Positions 43,852 to 52,277 of a stretch of 64,000 nucleotides of DNA are shown in pieces (within the stretch, counting starts at the first letter, position 1; every line of letters starts with the position of its first letter). The DNA is taken from positions 124,909 to 188,908 of the forward strand of contig CAJURN010000002.1 in assembly GCA_910589055.1 (NCBI GenBank), read 5' to 3'. The stretch is from an uncultured Muribaculaceae bacterium. Its GTDB lineage: Bacteria; Bacteroidota; Bacteroidia; Bacteroidales; Muribaculaceae. The translations under genes were made by a program, and so were the position numbers. The notes under the pieces are model-generated. The model was given only the letters and a program-made list of their open reading frames with translations, was not told the DNA's origin and made no database searches.

Positions 43852-46800
43852 ATGAGAAAATCCTATCTTTCAGCGATGTCGGCGGTTCTGATGACGGCAG
43901 TATGCGCTATGGCAGCTGTTGAGTCGCCGCAGAAGACACCCCGTGTGTCGCAGTCGCCGCCGGTGCAGCCATCAAAGGTCGTGAAACGTATGGCGGCCGA
44001 GGCTTTCACTCTTCCTGTGACTATCGAGCCTACTCAAGTCGAGTTCGATCGTTTTGAAATTCTTGATGCCAATGGGGACGGGCGTACCTGGACCTACATG
44101 ACGGCAGGTTACATAAAGTACGGCTATAATACTTACAAGGATGCTGATGACTGGGCTTTCATACCAGTGCAGCTTCCCGATGCCGATAATTTTGTGAAGC
44201 TCTCGGTGCAGTCACGTGTTCAGGATTCGAGCTACAAGGAAAGTTTTGAAGTGGCATGGGGCACGGCTGCCGATCCTTCCGCTATGAACGTGGTAATGGA
44301 TATCGACCAGATTTCACATTCCCAATGGCAGACCCATGAGGAAATGGTGGCTATTCCCGCGTCAGGTCTTGTGTATATCGGCGTACACGTTGATTCCGAT
44401 ATGGACCGCTACGGCCTGTGGATTCGCAATATCAGTCTGGAAGCTATCAATACTCCGATTCCTCTTGCCCCCGAAATTTCAAGTAGTGTGATTGACGGGC
44501 TGGAATATTCGGCAAAGGTCACTCTTCCGTCGTCTACAATCCAGGGAAAAGCTATTTCCGGAACTGTCGGCCTGAGTGTAAGTGTCGACGGCACTGAAAT
44601 CAAGGATTATCCCGACTGTACTCCCGGCGCAGTGAAGGATATCGCCCTCTTGCTCACAAAGGGTACGCACGAAGTGTCGTATGCGGCATATGTTCTCGCC
44701 GACGGAGAAAAATCCTTTGGTTCGGCGGTGCGTGAGACTGTCCGTGCCGTAAGCAATCAGGCTCTCACTCTGCCTTTCTTCATGGAAATAAACCGTGATG
44801 AGTTCGAGCAGGATTGTTTCACTCTCGATGGCAACGGTGACGGTAACACATGGGTGTTCAGTACATCGGAGGGAGCCGTGCAGTATAGTTACAATTCCAA
44901 TAAAGCCGACGACTGGATTTTCCTTCCTGTTATTGATTTCGGAGCACGAGGTGGAGCATTTGATCTCTCGATTGATGCAAAATGTGCGTCGCAGTACAAT
45001 CCCGAGTCGTTCGAGGTGTGCGTCGGTCGTTCAGCCAATCCTTCGGATATGACATCCATGCTTTCCTGCATGAATATCAAAAACACGATATGGGACACCT
45101 ATACCGGCAAGATAACCCTTGCCGAGGGAGGTAAGTGGTATGTAGGCATCCATTGCATAAGCGAAGCCGACCAATGGTACATTAACGTAGCCAATGTCAC
45201 CATCACCGGTGCTCCCGATTCCACTCCGGCTCTTCCAGAAGTCAAGAGTATTGATTTCAACGGCACCGAAGGCTCGGTTACATATACATTGCCATCGCTC
45301 ACCGTCGAGAACAAGCCTCTTGCACTGCCTGTTGCGCTTATCATAAATGTTGACGGAGCGGAATACACCCGCACGGAAGCGGCAGCTGCTGGCAGCGACG
45401 TCACTGTGCCAATGACCCTCGGTCTCGGCGACCACACCATTACGGCATGCGCATTTGTTGTTGAAGGCGGCGAGACTCTTACCGGCTCTCCGGTTGTAAG
45501 CCATGTTTCAGTGCGCAATCCTGAAGGTTATGCATACCCGCTGCCTTTTGCCATGCGTCCCACTGCGGGCGAGTTCGAGACTCTTGAGCTTCTCGATGCC
45601 AATTCGAGCGGTATCGTTTGGGAATATAATTCCGGAGCCGACAACGGCAAGGGCGCCATGGTGTGCCGCACGAATGAAGGCAAGACATCCGACGCCTGGG
45701 TATTCTTCCCCAAGGTGGCTGTTACGGATATATCCCGGATTTACACCGTCAGTGCATCGTTCCGCGCATATCTTGAACGCTTCCCCGAAGATTTCGAACT
45801 TTGTATCGGTAAGGAGGCCAATCCCGGCGCAATGACCGTGCTTGCGTCGCGCTCGGGCTTCAATACCTACCTTTATACATCCGTTGACGCGGAATTCATT
45901 GCCTCCGAACCCGGTGAGTATATCATAGGCATACACCGCACGTCCTCCGGCGAGGCTCATACCCTGTCGGTCTATGGAGTCTCGATGTCCGATTCAGGCA
46001 AGTCGGCCAACGCTCCGGCTGCCGTCACCGACCTTGAGGCAAGTTCCGACAAGTCGGGAGCGCTTTCGGCTACCGTCTCATTCAATATGCCTGTCAAGGG
46101 CATATCCGGCGAGGCTCTTGATACTTCGGAACTTCTGACGGCTACCGTCACATCTTCTTCCGGCGCCACAGCATCAGCTACCGCCCTCCCCGGACGTTAT
46201 GTAAGTGTTGAGGTTGGAGCGGCTGAAGGTGTAACGGAATTCACCGTACGCGTGTCTTCTCCCACACATGGCGAAGGTGAAAGCGCAACAGTGAAGACTT
46301 ATTGCGGATTCGACAAGCCCGGTACTCCGACTGTATTTTCCGAGATAAGCGAGGACAACATGTCGCTCACCGTGACCTGGCTCGATAACGCAACCGGAGC
46401 CAACGGCGGTGCTGTCAATACATCGTCACTGAGCCATAATATCTATATTCCCGCCGATGCGACAGGTGAGTACTGGACTCTCGTGGCCGAACTTCCTGCC
46501 GGAGAAAACTCCTACGTCTACAATGTAGCCGAATACGCGCTTCAGGACGTGGCTTTCGTGGGCGTTGTTGCAGTCAACGACAAAGGTATGTCGTCGCTCG
46601 GAATCACCTACGATGTGCTCGGCACTCCCTATCCGCTGCCCATGGGCGACAACTTCTCCGACGGACGCTACATGTATTCGCCTATTCTTACACCCACGCC
46701 TTCGGATGATTATTCAGGAAACTGGTTCTTCGATGATCCCGGTTTGCTCATCCCGTCGCTTTCCGGTGCCGGTGAGTCTGCTCTGTTCTGCGTCAACACC

Positions 46801-48474
46801 GCTGAAGAGCACTATGAGCATGCACGCCTTGTGTTCCCCAAATTCTCGACCAACGGTATTCCTGCGGCACGACTGACCCTGACAGTTTATGATGCGTCGA
46901 TAACTCCGGGTGCTACCGTTTACGCCGATACTTACAGCCTGCGTAGGATTCCTGTCGGAACAATCGCTTGCGCCGGAGCCGACAAGTGGAGCGAGATCAC
47001 ATTCGACCTCCCCGGAGAAGTCCTCGGAGAGGAATGGGTAGATTTCTATATAGATGTAGATTTCGGACAAGGTTCGCAAGCGTTCATCGTCAAGTCATAT
47101 TCGGTGCGTGCGGTTTATGAGAAACAGCTCGAGACCACGCTCAGCGCCGAAAGCGAAATGTGTCTTGGCGAGACTTATACCGTTACCGGTACTGTCACCA
47201 ACCGCAGCGAGACCGCTCAGACTCTTCCCGCGGTGAAGTGTACGCTCGGTACGGCAGTGCTGTCGGCCAAGTCTTCTCCCTCGGCATCGGAAATCGCTCC
47301 GGGCGAGACTGTAAGATACACTTATGAAATTGTTCCCGTGGCCGACAATCTCGGCGAACATCAGCTCTGTTTCGAGCTTGTTGACTATACCGATCAGGTT
47401 CCCGGCGATAATATGGCATCCGCTACTGTAAATATCACTGCAGGCAACCGTCCTGTGGTTCTTGACCTTAGCGGAGAAGAAGCGGCCGACGGCTCATTCG
47501 CCCTGTCGTGGACAGCTCCTGAACTGCGTCTCACCGGCAATGATGATGTCGAGGATTATGAAGCCTTTGAATATGGCCGGAACATCGGGCCGTGGCTCAA
47601 TGTGGATGGCGACGGAGCCGATGTCTACGGCCTCGGAAACGGCGTATCTTTCCCCGGACAGTTCGAGCCCAAGGCTTTCCAGGTAATCGACACCCGCAGC
47701 ATGGCCGCAGGAATTGTACCCGCTGCTTATAGCGGAAGCAAGTACTTCATGGCAGTAACACCCGAGGAAGGCCCTGCCGACGACTGGCTGATTTCGCCCG
47801 AAGTCAAGGGTGGCACCGCGGTAAGTTTCCGCCTGAACATCCTTTCGGAAGAATATGGTGCCGAATCGGTGGATGTGCTTTACTCCACCACGGGCCGCGA
47901 GACCTCCGACTTCACTCTGCTGAAGACTTTCTCCCAGGCACGCGTGGCATGGAATCCGCTGGAGGTGACTCTGCCTGCCGACGCCCGTTACTTTGCGTTC
48001 CATTACCGTTGTGACGATATTTTCGGAATATGTCTCGATGATATATTCTATTCGCCGCTCACCGATGCCGGGATTGCAGGTTATCATGTGTACTGCAACG
48101 ATGTACGCGTCGCCGAATCTCACCCCGACACCCGTTACAGTCATGCCGCTGTAAGCAACGGCGACCGCTTCAATGTGGCTGTTGTTACCGCTGTCGGTTC
48201 TGAACTTACCGAGCATCCCAAGTCGAACACCTTCGTGGCTCAGACTACCGGAATCAATGCATCGGCAGCGATTGCAGGCAGCGTAAGCGGAGAGGCCGGT
48301 TGTGTACGAATACTCGGCTTCATCGGCCAGAGCACAAGCATCTTCTCCGCCGACGGACGCCTTGTGGCTGAAGCAGAATCCCTGACCGGAAACGAAACCG
48401 TTCAGCTCTCCTCCGGACTTTACCTGGTGAAACTCTCCGGCTCGCCCTCGGCTGTAAAGGTCATTGTGAAATAA
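43852..48474 (+). CDS. Large exported multidomain protein with repeated choice-of-anchor-J-like domains
   Basis: 1540 residues with a signal peptide (to about residue 22). Four similar modules are visible at about residues 52, 304, 561 and 1203, each opening with LP-type strands and a turn such as FEILDANGDGRTW, FTLDGNGDGNTW or LELLDANSSGIVW, the pattern of choice-of-anchor J/cleaved adhesin domains. A fibronectin-III-like part (about 823-925) lies between. The C-terminal 60 residues (LVKLSGSPSAVKVIVK) look like a type IX secretion type-A sorting domain. It is probably a surface or secreted adhesin-like protein. The ligand is unknown. Confidence 0.8.
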   Translation: MRKSYLSAMSAVLMTAVCAMAAVESPQKTPRVSQSPPVQPSKVVKRMAAEAFTLPVTIEPTQVEFDRFEILDANGDGRTWTYMTAGYIKYGYNTYKDADDWAFIPVQLPDADNFVKLSVQSRVQDSSYKESFEVAWGTAADPSAMNVVMDIDQISHSQWQTHEEMVAIPASGLVYIGVHVDSDMDRYGLWIRNISLEAINTPIPLAPEISSSVIDGLEYSAKVTLPSSTIQGKAISGTVGLSVSVDGTEIKDYPDCTPGAVKDIALLLTKGTHEVSYAAYVLADGEKSFGSAVRETVRAVSNQALTLPFFMEINRDEFEQDCFTLDGNGDGNTWVFSTSEGAVQYSYNSNKADDWIFLPVIDFGARGGAFDLSIDAKCASQYNPESFEVCVGRSANPSDMTSMLSCMNIKNTIWDTYTGKITLAEGGKWYVGIHCISEADQWYINVANVTITGAPDSTPALPEVKSIDFNGTEGSVTYTLPSLTVENKPLALPVALIINVDGAEYTRTEAAAAGSDVTVPMTLGLGDHTITACAFVVEGGETLTGSPVVSHVSVRNPEGYAYPLPFAMRPTAGEFETLELLDANSSGIVWEYNSGADNGKGAMVCRTNEGKTSDAWVFFPKVAVTDISRIYTVSASFRAYLERFPEDFELCIGKEANPGAMTVLASRSGFNTYLYTSVDAEFIASEPGEYIIGIHRTSSGEAHTLSVYGVSMSDSGKSANAPAAVTDLEASSDKSGALSATVSFNMPVKGISGEALDTSELLTATVTSSSGATASATALPGRYVSVEVGAAEGVTEFTVRVSSPTHGEGESATVKTYCGFDKPGTPTVFSEISEDNMSLTVTWLDNATGANGGAVNTSSLSHNIYIPADATGEYWTLVAELPAGENSYVYNVAEYALQDVAFVGVVAVNDKGMSSLGITYDVLGTPYPLPMGDNFSDGRYMYSPILTPTPSDDYSGNWFFDDPGLLIPSLSGAGESALFCVNTAEEHYEHARLVFPKFSTNGIPAARLTLTVYDASITPGATVYADTYSLRRIPVGTIACAGADKWSEITFDLPGEVLGEEWVDFYIDVDFGQGSQAFIVKSYSVRAVYEKQLETTLSAESEMCLGETYTVTGTVTNRSETAQTLPAVKCTLGTAVLSAKSSPSASEIAPGETVRYTYEIVPVADNLGEHQLCFELVDYTDQVPGDNMASATVNITAGNRPVVLDLSGEEAADGSFALSWTAPELRLTGNDDVEDYEAFEYGRNIGPWLNVDGDGADVYGLGNGVSFPGQFEPKAFQVIDTRSMAAGIVPAAYSGSKYFMAVTPEEGPADDWLISPEVKGGTAVSFRLNILSEEYGAESVDVLYSTTGRETSDFTLLKTFSQARVAWNPLEVTLPADARYFAFHYRCDDIFGICLDDIFYSPLTDAGIAGYHVYCNDVRVAESHPDTRYSHAAVSNGDRFNVAVVTAVGSELTEHPKSNTFVAQTTGINASAAIAGSVSGEAGCVRILGFIGQSTSIFSADGRLVAEAESLTGNETVQLSSGLYLVKLSGSPSAVKVIVK

Positions 48475-48506
48475 CTTCCGGCTAATCAGCCGATATAACC
48501 TATCCG

Positions 48507-48534
48507 GTCCCCCGCGGTTTTTTCCGCGGGGGAC
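48507..48534 (+). terminator. Terminator after the large exported protein
   Basis: GTCCCCCGCGG pairs perfectly with CCGCGGGGGAC (11 bp) around a TTTTTT loop, 32 bp after the stop. No T tract follows, so the hairpin may instead protect the RNA end. Confidence 0.6.
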
Positions 48535-48564
48535 TGCTTGTTTACGGTGATTTTTGAGATAAAA

Positions 48565-48596
48565 TTTGGGGGATTTGGAATAAAAGTGTAAATTTG
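48565..48596 (+). promoter_or_regulatory. Promoter abutting a GTG start
   Basis: TTTG, 20 bp, TAAATTTG is a perfect match, and only 4 bp separate the -7 box from the GTG start at 48601. The mRNA is therefore predicted to be leaderless or nearly so. Confidence 0.7.
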
Positions 48597-48600
48597 TGGT

Positions 48601-49614
48601 GTGAATAACGTTGTCCGTCACATAGAATACCTGTTGCTCTCCAATGATTGTGTGATTATTCCGGGTCTTGGAGCTGTGTTGGCACAGACACTTCCGGCGC
48701 ACTATGATGTGCGGGAGGGTTTGTTCTATCCGCCTGTGCGTGAGTTCTCTTTCAACGGAGCGCTTACCCGTGGCGACGGTCTTCTTGTCTCGTCGGTGGC
48801 TCGTGCGAGGTCTGTCGCATATGAAGCGGCTTCCCGGCTTGTCGATGAGGAAGTGGAAGCGATGCGGATTCAGCTTGCAACCGAAGGACGCCTTTCGCTC
48901 GGTCGTGTAGGCGAGCTTGAAGCGGGTCGTGACGGTTCGATGTTTTTCAATCCCGGAGTTGTTCCGGCGCTTGATCCGGCTTACAGTTGGCTTCAGCCGC
49001 TTGCCGTAGCTCCCGTTACACTTCATAAGACAGCAGTCGCTGCCGCAGCTTCCGGCAGTCATCAGCGTTCGGAGTCGCGTCCGCGTCCTTGGCTGCGCAA
49101 GGTTTCGTACATGGCAAAGATTGCCGCTTCCGTGGCCGCTCTCGCAGCTGTCGGATTTGTATTGTCCACGCCTGTCAAGGTTGAGGATGCCCAGTTGGCC
49201 TCGCTCGGAATCGAGCAGTTCTCGTCGATTACCCGTACTGCCGAACCTGCCGCGCCCTCTCTTATCGAGCGTCCCGGCACATCGTCGTCGGCTCTCGTAC
49301 TTGTGCTGTCGGCTCATCCCGATGCAGCCACACAGGTGGACACAGCGGCATATAACCGCAATCGTCTTGCTCCGGCGCAAACCGCCCGCAAGACCGAAGG
49401 AAAATATTGCTACGTGATTGCCTCGCTCGGAAGCCGCCCGGAAGCCGAACGCTATATCGAGCGCAACGGAGCCGAGGGTTACGGAATACTTGACAAGGAC
49501 GGACGTTTCCGTGTTTATGCTTTCAGCGGCGATACTTCCGCCGATGTTCTCGCGGCCGCGCGCGAGGAAGGGCTTGATGCCCGTTATCCCGGAGCCTGGG
49601 TATGCCGCAGGTAA
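48601..49614 (+). CDS. HU-CCDC81 and SPOR domain protein
   Basis: A 337-residue protein with a GTG start. Residues 1-70 (HIEYLLLSNDCVIIPGLGAVLA) and the following block fit the bacterial CCDC81-like HU domains, which have an IHF/HU fold. A membrane helix follows (about residues 170-192). The C-terminal 70 residues form a SPOR domain (YCYVIASLGSRPEAERYIER, VYAFSG) that binds denuded peptidoglycan at division sites. The combination is common in Bacteroidetes, in which the HU part faces the cytoplasm and SPOR the periplasm. It may link chromosome or septum position to the wall; this is inferred. Confidence 0.85.
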   Translation: MNNVVRHIEYLLLSNDCVIIPGLGAVLAQTLPAHYDVREGLFYPPVREFSFNGALTRGDGLLVSSVARARSVAYEAASRLVDEEVEAMRIQLATEGRLSLGRVGELEAGRDGSMFFNPGVVPALDPAYSWLQPLAVAPVTLHKTAVAAAASGSHQRSESRPRPWLRKVSYMAKIAASVAALAAVGFVLSTPVKVEDAQLASLGIEQFSSITRTAEPAAPSLIERPGTSSSALVLVLSAHPDAATQVDTAAYNRNRLAPAQTARKTEGKYCYVIASLGSRPEAERYIERNGAEGYGILDKDGRFRVYAFSGDTSADVLAAAREEGLDARYPGAWVCRR

Positions 49615-49652
49615 GCCGGGTTCTCATTCCAGATAATAATTTACCCTGCATA

Positions 49653-50180
49653 ATGGAAAATCTTCATCAACTGCTGCTGGAACGTCACAGTATCCGGCGT
49701 TATACCGATGCGCCCATACCGGGCGACGACGTTAAAACAATTCTTGAGGCCGGACTGCTCGCGCCTTCGTCGAAGAGCGCGCGCTCATGGCAATATGTCG
49801 TTATCGAGGACCGCGACACAATGCTTCGCCTGAGCGAGTGCAAGCCCATGTATGCCACTTCGATAAAGAACGCCCCGCTTGCCGTGGTTGTGTGTGCGTC
49901 GCCTTCCGAGAGCGAGGCTTTTATTGAGGACGCATCTGTTGCCGCCGCTTTCATGCACCTTCAGGCTGCCGCCCTTGGCATTGGATCATGCTGGGTGCAG
50001 GTGCGCGGACGTCTCAGTGGCGATGGCGAGCCCTCCGATGATGTCGTGCGCGAAATTCTCGGAATCCCTCAGGACATGGCCGTTGTGTGCATCATGACCT
50101 TCGGCTATTCCGCAGAGACCCGCAAGCCTGTCGACCCCGACAAGCTCAAGTGGGAGAAGGTTCATCTCGGACGTTGGTAA
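49653..50180 (+). CDS. Nitroreductase family flavoprotein
   Basis: About 175 residues. The ATG at 49653 (MENLHQLLLERHSIRRY) is chosen because the longer frame from 49602 begins inside the previous gene. The RHSIRRY segment is the FMN-binding opening of the family, followed by GLLAPSSKSARSWQYVVIED and, later, AAAFMHLQAAALGIGSCWV. Such enzymes reduce nitro groups, quinones or flavin using NAD(P)H. Substrate is unknown; it is 15 bp before the DUF2520 gene and may share an operon. Confidence 0.92.
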   Translation: MENLHQLLLERHSIRRYTDAPIPGDDVKTILEAGLLAPSSKSARSWQYVVIEDRDTMLRLSECKPMYATSIKNAPLAVVVCASPSESEAFIEDASVAAAFMHLQAAALGIGSCWVQVRGRLSGDGEPSDDVVREILGIPQDMAVVCIMTFGYSAETRKPVDPDKLKWEKVHLGRW

Positions 50181-50195
50181 TACATTCGGTGCGGA

Positions 50196-50969
50196 ATGAA
50201 GATTGCGATAGTCGGATCAGGAAATGTCGCCACTCATCTTGCCTGCGGACTCGTTGAAGCCGGGGTGGAGGTGTGCGCCGTGTTCAGCCGCGACCTCAGC
50301 CACGCCTCCCGTCTTGCCGACAGACTCGGAGAGGGCACCGGTCGGTACGATGATTTCAGCCGCCTTGATTCATGCGGAGCCGATGCCGTGATTGTGAGCG
50401 TGGCCGATAATGCCCTTGCTACCCTTGCAGCATCGCTGCCTCATATGGGGGATGTGCCTGTGTTCCATACCTCCGGAACGGTCGGGATGGAAGTTTTGGC
50501 CGGAGTCAGCTCCCGATATGGCATAATATATCCGTTGCAGACATTTTCGCGGGAGGTGGCCGTTGATATTTCCGCCGTGCCGTTTTTTACCGAGGGGTGC
50601 GATGAAGCGACGCTTGCCGTGGCCGATTCGATTGCCCGCAGGCTCTCGGCAAAGGTTTCGCATGCCGATGCTTCGCGCAGGCGAGTGCTCCACGTTGCAG
50701 GGGTGCTGTCGTGCAATTTCCCCAACTTTCTGTGGGAATGTGTCGAGGAGCTGCTTGCCAAGGCCGGGTATCCGCTTGACGTGGTGGAGCCGCTTGTGCG
50801 CGCCACGGTCGACAAGGCTTTCGCCGTTGGCCCCCATGCCTCGCAGACGGGCCCTGCACGCCGTGGCGATGTGGAAGTAATCGAAAGGCATGCCGCATCG
50901 CTTGACGCACCTCTCGACAGCGTGTACCGCACGTTGTCGGAAATGATAATGAAAAAACATCTACAATGA
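50196..50969 (+). CDS. Rossmann-fold DUF2520 oxidoreductase-like protein
   Basis: 257 residues. The N-terminal part is a dinucleotide-binding domain (KIAIVGSGNVATHLACGL, GxGxxA at residues about 7-12), and the C-terminal half is the helical DUF2520 domain (GVLSCNFPNFLWECVEELLAKAG), similar to ketopantoate reductase and prephenate dehydrogenase C-domains. It probably is a NAD(P)-dependent dehydrogenase, though the substrate is not known. It overlaps the next gene by 4 bp (ATGA), and DUF2520-KdsC-Maf is a recurrent Bacteroidetes order. Confidence 0.9.
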   Translation: MKIAIVGSGNVATHLACGLVEAGVEVCAVFSRDLSHASRLADRLGEGTGRYDDFSRLDSCGADAVIVSVADNALATLAASLPHMGDVPVFHTSGTVGMEVLAGVSSRYGIIYPLQTFSREVAVDISAVPFFTEGCDEATLAVADSIARRLSAKVSHADASRRRVLHVAGVLSCNFPNFLWECVEELLAKAGYPLDVVEPLVRATVDKAFAVGPHASQTGPARRGDVEVIERHAASLDAPLDSVYRTLSEMIMKKHLQ

Positions 50970-51490
50970 GCAGAATAAATTATCCTCTTGACCGAATCAA
51001 AGCCGTAGCCTTCGATATTGACGGAGTGCTGTCGCCGTCGACAATTCCCATGGGTCCTGACGGTATTCCCCAGCGTATGGCAAACATCAAGGACGGCTAT
51101 GCCATGCAGTTGGCTGTCAAACACGGTCTTAAGCTCTGCATCATATCCGGAGCGCAGGCTCCGGGACTTCTCGAGCGCTATCGGGCGCTCGGCATGACCG
51201 ATATTTACCTCGGAGCCTCCATGAAAATTGGAATCCTGCGCAAATGGATGGACGACAATGGCCTTCATCCCGATGAAGTGGCTTACGTTGGCGACGACAT
51301 CCCCGACCTTCAGGCCATGGCTGCCGTAGGATTGTCGGTAGCTCCTTCCGATGCCGCCCATGAGGTGAAGCAGGCGGCGAGATTTGTGTCGCGTGCCGCC
51401 GGCGGATACGGTGTGGCTCGCGAGTTGCTTGAGGAAATTCTCCGGGCTCACGGTCAGTGGCTCAACCGTTCCACCGCTTTCGGATGGTAA
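50966..51490 (+). CDS. kdsC: KdsC-type HAD phosphatase (3-deoxy-D-manno-octulosonate 8-phosphate phosphatase)
   Basis: A 174-residue C0-type HAD phosphatase with the nucleophile motif AFDIDGVLS and the motif III/IV block YVGDDIPDLQAM. ISGAQ is motif II. Length and the lack of a cap domain fit KdsC, which hydrolyses KDO 8-phosphate to KDO for lipopolysaccharide core; the phosphatase YrbI-type name refers to the same enzyme. It lies between DUF2520 and maf on the same strand. Confidence 0.9.
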   Translation: MSRINYPLDRIKAVAFDIDGVLSPSTIPMGPDGIPQRMANIKDGYAMQLAVKHGLKLCIISGAQAPGLLERYRALGMTDIYLGASMKIGILRKWMDDNGLHPDEVAYVGDDIPDLQAMAAVGLSVAPSDAAHEVKQAARFVSRAAGGYGVARELLEEILRAHGQWLNRSTAFGW

Positions 51491-51501
51491 TAAGTAAAAA
51501 A

Positions 51502-52110
51502 ATGATACTTCCTGCTGAAATATACAAGAATATCGACGTTGTGCTGGCGTCGAACTCCCCGCGCCGTCGCGAGCTGCTTTTCATGCTTCTTCCCGCTTTT
51601 ATAGTGGCAGAATCGCGTGACGTCGACGAATCCTATCCTGATGACATTCCTGCCGAAGAAGTGCCGGTGTACATATCCAAGGCCAAGGCCGCGGCATATT
51701 CCGACATGCTCGCTCCCGGACGCCTTCTGCTCACGGCCGATACCGTGGTGATATGCGACGGTGAGATTCTCGGCAAGCCGCATGGCGGACGTCAGGCGGC
51801 GATAGATATGTTGCGCAAACTCAGCGGACGCACTCACACGGTGGTGACGGGCGTAACGCTCACAAGCGACACCAAAAGCGAATCGTTCTCGGAGGTGACA
51901 AAGGTAACGTTTGCGGAACTGCCCGAGGCTCTTATCGAGGAATACGTCGACCTTGCCAAGCCTTACGACAAGGCCGGGGCATACGGAATCCAGGAATGGA
52001 TAGGGGCGGTTGGCATTTCCGGCATTGAAGGCTGCTACTACAATGTGATGGGCCTTCCGGTGCATGCCCTCTACAATCACCTGAGGGATTTTTATAAAGC
52101 AGGCAAATAA
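51502..52110 (+). CDS. maf: Maf family nucleoside triphosphate pyrophosphatase
   Basis: About 202 residues. Start 51502 (MILPAEIYKNIDVVLASNSPRR) is preferred since it places the conserved ASNSPRR near the N-terminus; starts at 51484 or 51457 overlap kdsC. Core motifs are VDE (ESRDVDESY), AADTVV-type (LLTADTVVICDGEILGKP) and the C-terminal KAGAYGIQEW. Maf enzymes hydrolyse dTTP, UTP or modified nucleotides and slow division when over-produced. It ends the DUF2520-kdsC-maf cluster. Confidence 0.93.
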   Translation: MILPAEIYKNIDVVLASNSPRRRELLFMLLPAFIVAESRDVDESYPDDIPAEEVPVYISKAKAAAYSDMLAPGRLLLTADTVVICDGEILGKPHGGRQAAIDMLRKLSGRTHTVVTGVTLTSDTKSESFSEVTKVTFAELPEALIEEYVDLAKPYDKAGAYGIQEWIGAVGISGIEGCYYNVMGLPVHALYNHLRDFYKAGK

Positions 52111-52120
52111 TCGGATGCAA

Positions 52121-52160
52121 CATGATTCAACATGATGCATCATGTTGTAACATGATAAAT
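52121..52160. repeat. 10-bp phased repeat array near the thiamine promoter
   Basis: Four consecutive 10-bp units: CATGATTCAA, CATGATGCAT, CATGTTGTAA, CATGATAAAT. The unit matches the arrays around the four-helix-bundle gene at 29979-30860. It sits between maf and the thiamine operon and overlaps the likely -33 box. Confidence 0.75.
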
Positions 52161-52174
52161 AATTCGTAACTTTG
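52144..52174 (+). promoter_or_regulatory. Promoter of the thiamine uptake operon
   Basis: GTTG, 19 bp, TAACTTTG: the -7 box is perfect and the -33 box has one mismatch. The -33 region lies inside the 10-bp repeat array. The start near 52181 precedes the TPP aptamer. Confidence 0.55.
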
Positions 52175-52192
52175 CCGCGATAAAAAATATTT

Positions 52193-52272
52193 GGGGGTGC
52201 GAGGCCGTTTGTAGCGGCTGAGCTGAGAACATACCCTTTGAACCTGATCCGGGTAATACCGGCGTAGAGAAA
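52193..52272 (+). ncRNA. TPP riboswitch (THI element)
   Basis: The conserved core is unmistakable: GGGGTGC at the 5' side, GGCTGAGCTGAGA in the centre, and ACCCTTTGAACCTGATCCG followed by GGTAATACCGGCGTAGAGAA. It binds thiamine pyrophosphate and represses the genes below. The start codon of the TonB receptor is at 52278, only about 5 nt beyond, and there is no room for a terminator, so control is likely of translation initiation. Confidence 0.95.
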
Positions 52273-52277
52273 AAGAT

